Program-made: the position numbers and the translations under genes | NCBI GenBank assembly: GCA_030592655.1 | Contig: JAUVIQ010000043.1 | Location: forward strand, 1 to 15,867 | DNA: 15,867 bases | Source: Planctomycetales bacterium | GTDB lineage: Bacteria > Planctomycetota > Phycisphaerae > SM23-33 | Direction: 5' to 3' | In this document: in pieces, positions 13,329 to 15,867 of the stretch | Layout of the letters: each line of letters starts with the position of its first letter | Numbering within the stretch: position 1 is the stretch's first letter | The notes under the pieces: model-generated | Told to the model about the DNA's origin: nothing | What the model saw: the letters and a program-made list of their open reading frames with translations, nothing else | Database searches by the model: none

Positions 13329-14369
13329 ATGGCTAAAACAATCAAGGTTGGCGTCGTCGGAGCCGGATTTATCGGTGTGTATCATCTGGAGAAATACCAA
13401 AAGTGCACCGGGTCTGAAGTCGTCGCTGTTTGCGACGTTGACGCTGAACGTGCCAAAGCGGCCGCCGAAAAGTTCGACGTCCCGAAAACATTCACCTCGG
13501 TGGGGCGGATGCTTGCGATGAAAGAGATTGACGCGATAAGCGTCTGCACGCCGAATATCGACCACATGAAATCGACGCTAAAGGCACTGTCGGCCGGTAA
13601 GCACGTCCTGTGTGAAAAGCCAATAGCAATGAACGCGCGACAGGCGCAGACGATGATCGACGCCGCCCGGAAAGCGAAAAAGAAATTGATGGTCGCCTTG
13701 AATAACCGCTTCCGCGCCGATACCCAATTCGTCAAAAGGATCATCGAGAAGGGGCGAATCGGCAAACCGTATTACGCTCGCAGCCTCAGCATCCGCCGGC
13801 GCGGCGTGCCCAGTTGGGGCGTCTTCGGACAGAAAAAACTCCAGGGCGGCGGGCCTCTGATCGATATCGGCGTCCATATGATAGACATGACCTGGTACCT
13901 GATGGGCTGTCCGAAGCCGGTAGCCGTATCCGGGAAAACTTACGAAACCATCGGCGCTACGCCCGGGCACGTCGGCGAGTTCGGCCTGTGGGACTATAAA
14001 ACCTACGACGTCGAGGATTTCACCGTCGCATTGGTGCGATTCGCCAACGGCGCCACAATGATGATCGAGTCGGCCTTCTGCGTGAACCTCGACAAGAATG
14101 TTTTTGGTTGCCACGTTGTCGGCGACAAGGGCGGAGCCGGTATCGGCCCGCTGAGCGTTCAGATTCAAGAGTGTGGACACCTGATGGACTGCACGCCCGG
14201 CGACATCCCGAAGAACGACCAGTACCAGGCCGAGATTGACGCCTTCGTCGATGCCGTCGCTCATAACAAGCCTGTCCCGGTCCCCGCCACCGAGGCCATC
14301 TGGACCACAAAGATTATCGACGCAATCTACGCCTCCTCCAAAGCCAATAAGGAAATACGATTGAGGTAG
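13329..14369 (+). CDS. Gfo/Idh/MocA family NAD(P)-dependent oxidoreductase
   Basis: The family oxidises or reduces sugars, inositols and related substrates with NAD(P)(H). The 346-residue product begins with a Rossmann fold, VGVVGAGFIG (7-16), with CDVD (35-38) at the end of the second strand, where an acidic residue usually favours NAD. SVCTPN (71-76) and the hallmark CEKP (95-98, catalytic K97) follow, and the C-terminal domain has GGGPLIDIGVHMIDMTWYL with D179, G181, H183 and D186 of the substrate site. ATG 13329 was preferred over an ATG 48 nt upstream because AAGGA lies 8 nt before it. No transporter or sugar gene is adjacent, so the substrate cannot be inferred. It appears to be transcribed alone. 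Confidence 0.92.
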   Translation: MAKTIKVGVVGAGFIGVYHLEKYQKCTGSEVVAVCDVDAERAKAAAEKFDVPKTFTSVGRMLAMKEIDAISVCTPNIDHMKSTLKALSAGKHVLCEKPIAMNARQAQTMIDAARKAKKKLMVALNNRFRADTQFVKRIIEKGRIGKPYYARSLSIRRRGVPSWGVFGQKKLQGGGPLIDIGVHMIDMTWYLMGCPKPVAVSGKTYETIGATPGHVGEFGLWDYKTYDVEDFTVALVRFANGATMMIESAFCVNLDKNVFGCHVVGDKGGAGIGPLSVQIQECGHLMDCTPGDIPKNDQYQAEIDAFVDAVAHNKPVPVPATEAIWTTKIIDAIYASSKANKEIRLR

Positions 14370-14411
14370 CGCCTGTTCCTTGCGAGCAGCCTAGAGCCGG
14401 TTACGAAGTGC

Positions 14412-14432
14412 AAAGCCGGGCGGTTTTTCTTT
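14412..14432 (+). terminator. Possible weak terminator after the oxidoreductase
   Basis: AAAGCC (14412-14417) can pair with GGTTTT (14422-14427) across a GGGC loop, with one G-T pair, followed by TCTTT. The stem is short, so confidence is low. Confidence 0.3.
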
Positions 14433-14459
14433 GCTATGATGGCAGGATGCGTGTATAAT
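14431..14459 (+). promoter_or_regulatory. Promoter of the C69-like peptidase gene
   Basis: TTGCTA (14431-14436) and a perfect TATAAT (14454-14459) are 17 nt apart. The start point would be near 14466, leaving a leader of about 110 nt in which I see no further clear structure. A TTGACA at 14462-14467 lacks a matching -10. Confidence 0.5.
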
Positions 14460-14575
14460 TATTGACAAGCGTTTCACGGTGTGGAATTCGGCTCTCGTAA
14501 GCGGCGCGACTGAAATAAACCTGTGAACGGTTTGCAGTATAACTACATGACTCGGAGATATTGGAGGTAATAACG

Positions 14576-15867
14576 ATGGTATTACGAAATCCTCTGTGGT
14601 GTGGTGTGGTTGTGATTATTGTCGTTTGCCTGTTGTCCTCATCGGTGCTTGCGGACTGTTTGGCCGTCGTGGTGGGTAAAGATGCCTCGTTCGACGGGTC
14701 TGTCCTGGTCGGACACGATGAACAGAATGGTGGTCGGCGGTTCCTGAACTTCCGAAAGACGGTGCGGATTCCGCACGAATCGGGAGAGACGGTGCTGCTC
14801 CGTGCGGGCGGGACGATTCCCCAGATCGTCGGTCAGACCAATGCCTTCCTCTGGTCGGAGAATCCCGGAATGTCTCCCAGCGACGGCTACCTGAACGAAT
14901 ACGGCGTGGCCGTGGTCAGCGACACCTGCTGGCCTCGAGAGTACAATACTTCATGGCTTGAATCGCAGGGCTACCTGGTCGATGGTGGGATTCACTACAT
15001 GCTGCGCCGGCTCATTATGGAGCGGTCAACGACGGCCAGGGAGGGCATAAACGTTGCGGCCGGGATCATCGCGCAAGTGGGGTACAGCGGCAAACAGACA
15101 ATGGTCATCGCCGATCCGAATGAGGCGTGGATATTCTCGACGGTTCCGGGAATGGAGTGGGTCGCCCAACGCGTACCGGACGACCAGGTCGTGGTCCTGC
15201 CCAACGTCCACATCATCAACGAAGTGGACCTGACAGACACAGCCAATTTCATGGCCTCACCGCGACTGGTCGATTACGCAGTAGAGCGGGGATGGTACAC
15301 TGTGCCGACGGAACCTGAATTGTTCCCCTTTGCAGAGGTCTATTCGGATTCGCGAAGTTGCCTCATGGACAACCGACAGCGACGAGGCCAGATATTCATA
15401 ACGGGTGAGGAAATCCCGTGGCAGTGCAACCAACGGCTGCCGTTCTCCGTCGAACCCGACCACCTGATTACCATCGGTGACGTGATGGAGATTATGAGGT
15501 ATCACGGGGACGGAAGCATATGCTACACAGGCACTCAGGAGGCGGCGGTCTTTCAGTTGAACGGCGACCTGCCGGCCGACATCGGATGCAAGTACTGGCG
15601 CACCTCGGCAGAACCCTGCACCAGCGTCATTACCCCGTGGTACGTCGGCGTTACCGATACACCGCAAACCTACTACAAGCCGGTGGGCCTGAAGGAACAC
15701 CTGACGCTGTCGTATCATTTTGACAATCCGTACGGATACTACAGTCCCGACATTAACCACGCATGGTGGTCTTTCAAACGGCTCCAGGACCAGGTGAGGG
15801 AGAATTACGACACTCACATGATGATTGTGCGTAGAGTCTGGGACGGGCTTGAGGCGGATCTCATGGC
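14576..15867 (+). CDS. Secreted C69-like (PepD-type) dipeptidase, 3' end missing
   Basis: An open frame of 430 codons starts at ATG 14576 (GGAGG 8 nt upstream) and runs off the right edge without a stop. The N terminus is a Sec signal peptide: hydrophobic VVVIIVVCLLSSSVLA (about 11-26) with a signal-peptidase-like ending. Directly after it comes DCLAVVVGKDASFDGSVLVG (27-46), similar to the start of C69 peptidases, which are N-terminal-nucleophile enzymes whose cysteine is exposed by processing; C28 is the candidate. NEYGVAVVSDT (about 104-114), and a later WIFSTVPGMEWVAQRVPDDQ resemble family blocks. The protein should hydrolyse dipeptides in the periplasm or outside. Family assignment is moderate because similarity outside these blocks is hard to judge by eye, and the missing C terminus could carry an anchor. 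Confidence 0.72.
   Translation, partial: MVLRNPLWCGVVVIIVVCLLSSSVLADCLAVVVGKDASFDGSVLVGHDEQNGGRRFLNFRKTVRIPHESGETVLLRAGGTIPQIVGQTNAFLWSENPGMSPSDGYLNEYGVAVVSDTCWPREYNTSWLESQGYLVDGGIHYMLRRLIMERSTTAREGINVAAGIIAQVGYSGKQTMVIADPNEAWIFSTVPGMEWVAQRVPDDQVVVLPNVHIINEVDLTDTANFMASPRLVDYAVERGWYTVPTEPELFPFAEVYSDSRSCLMDNRQRRGQIFITGEEIPWQCNQRLPFSVEPDHLITIGDVMEIMRYHGDGSICYTGTQEAAVFQLNGDLPADIGCKYWRTSAEPCTSVITPWYVGVTDTPQTYYKPVGLKEHLTLSYHFDNPYGYYSPDINHAWWSFKRLQDQVRENYDTHMMIVRRVWDGLEADLM

Overview
The window looks like chromosomal DNA of a GC-rich Gram-negative bacterium. Gene content and order (pheA-tpiA-secG-yicC-gmk-rpoZ-coaC/coaB, pssA/psd, many GTG/TTG starts, a URO-D family enzyme, Gfo/Idh/MocA oxidoreductase, secreted C69-type peptidase) fit a planctomycete of the Phycisphaerae type, but this lineage call is inference and no rRNA is present to test it.

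Layout. Plus strand, 1-4210: the tail of a membrane protein, dapB (lysine/diaminopimelate synthesis), a URO-D superfamily protein, and recJ with its own extended -10 promoter. Minus strand, 13075 down to 4327: a long housekeeping cluster running pheA, tpiA, a four-helix-bundle (S23/IVS-type) protein, secG, yicC, gmk, rpoZ, coaC, a lipoprotein metallophosphoesterase, coaB, then psd and pssA. It covers phenylalanine synthesis, glycolysis, protein export, RNA metabolism, GMP phosphorylation, RNA polymerase, coenzyme A synthesis and phosphatidylethanolamine synthesis. Plus strand, 13329 to the end: a Gfo/Idh/MocA oxidoreductase and a secreted C69-like peptidase cut by the window edge. recJ and pssA converge at about 4211-4326; pheA and the oxidoreductase diverge at about 13076-13328.

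The most unusual layer lies between the genes. At least seven gaps hold AT-richer runs of short tandem words (7-11 bp periods), and four of these form long near-perfect inverted repeats: arms of 14 bp at 4218-4269, 53 bp at 5924-6069, 39 bp at 6703-6805 and 37 bp at 13085-13190. A fifth pair of 31-bp inverted arms (10691-10721 and 11110-11140) encloses the S23-family gene and sits exactly between tpiA and secG, two genes that are commonly adjacent. It has the architecture of the intervening sequences known from some 23S rRNA genes (complementary ends around an S23 reading frame), but here inside a protein operon. Several neighbouring genes (recJ, coaB, the S23 gene) read into these repeats and take their last codons or stop codon from them, and pheA may take its start from one.

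Other oddities are a SecG protein with an added periplasmic chitobiase/hexosaminidase C-terminal-type domain, CoaB and CoaC encoded as separate genes split by a lipoprotein phosphoesterase, and a near-identical 21-bp word placed 10-14 nt upstream of both the dapB and psd start codons.
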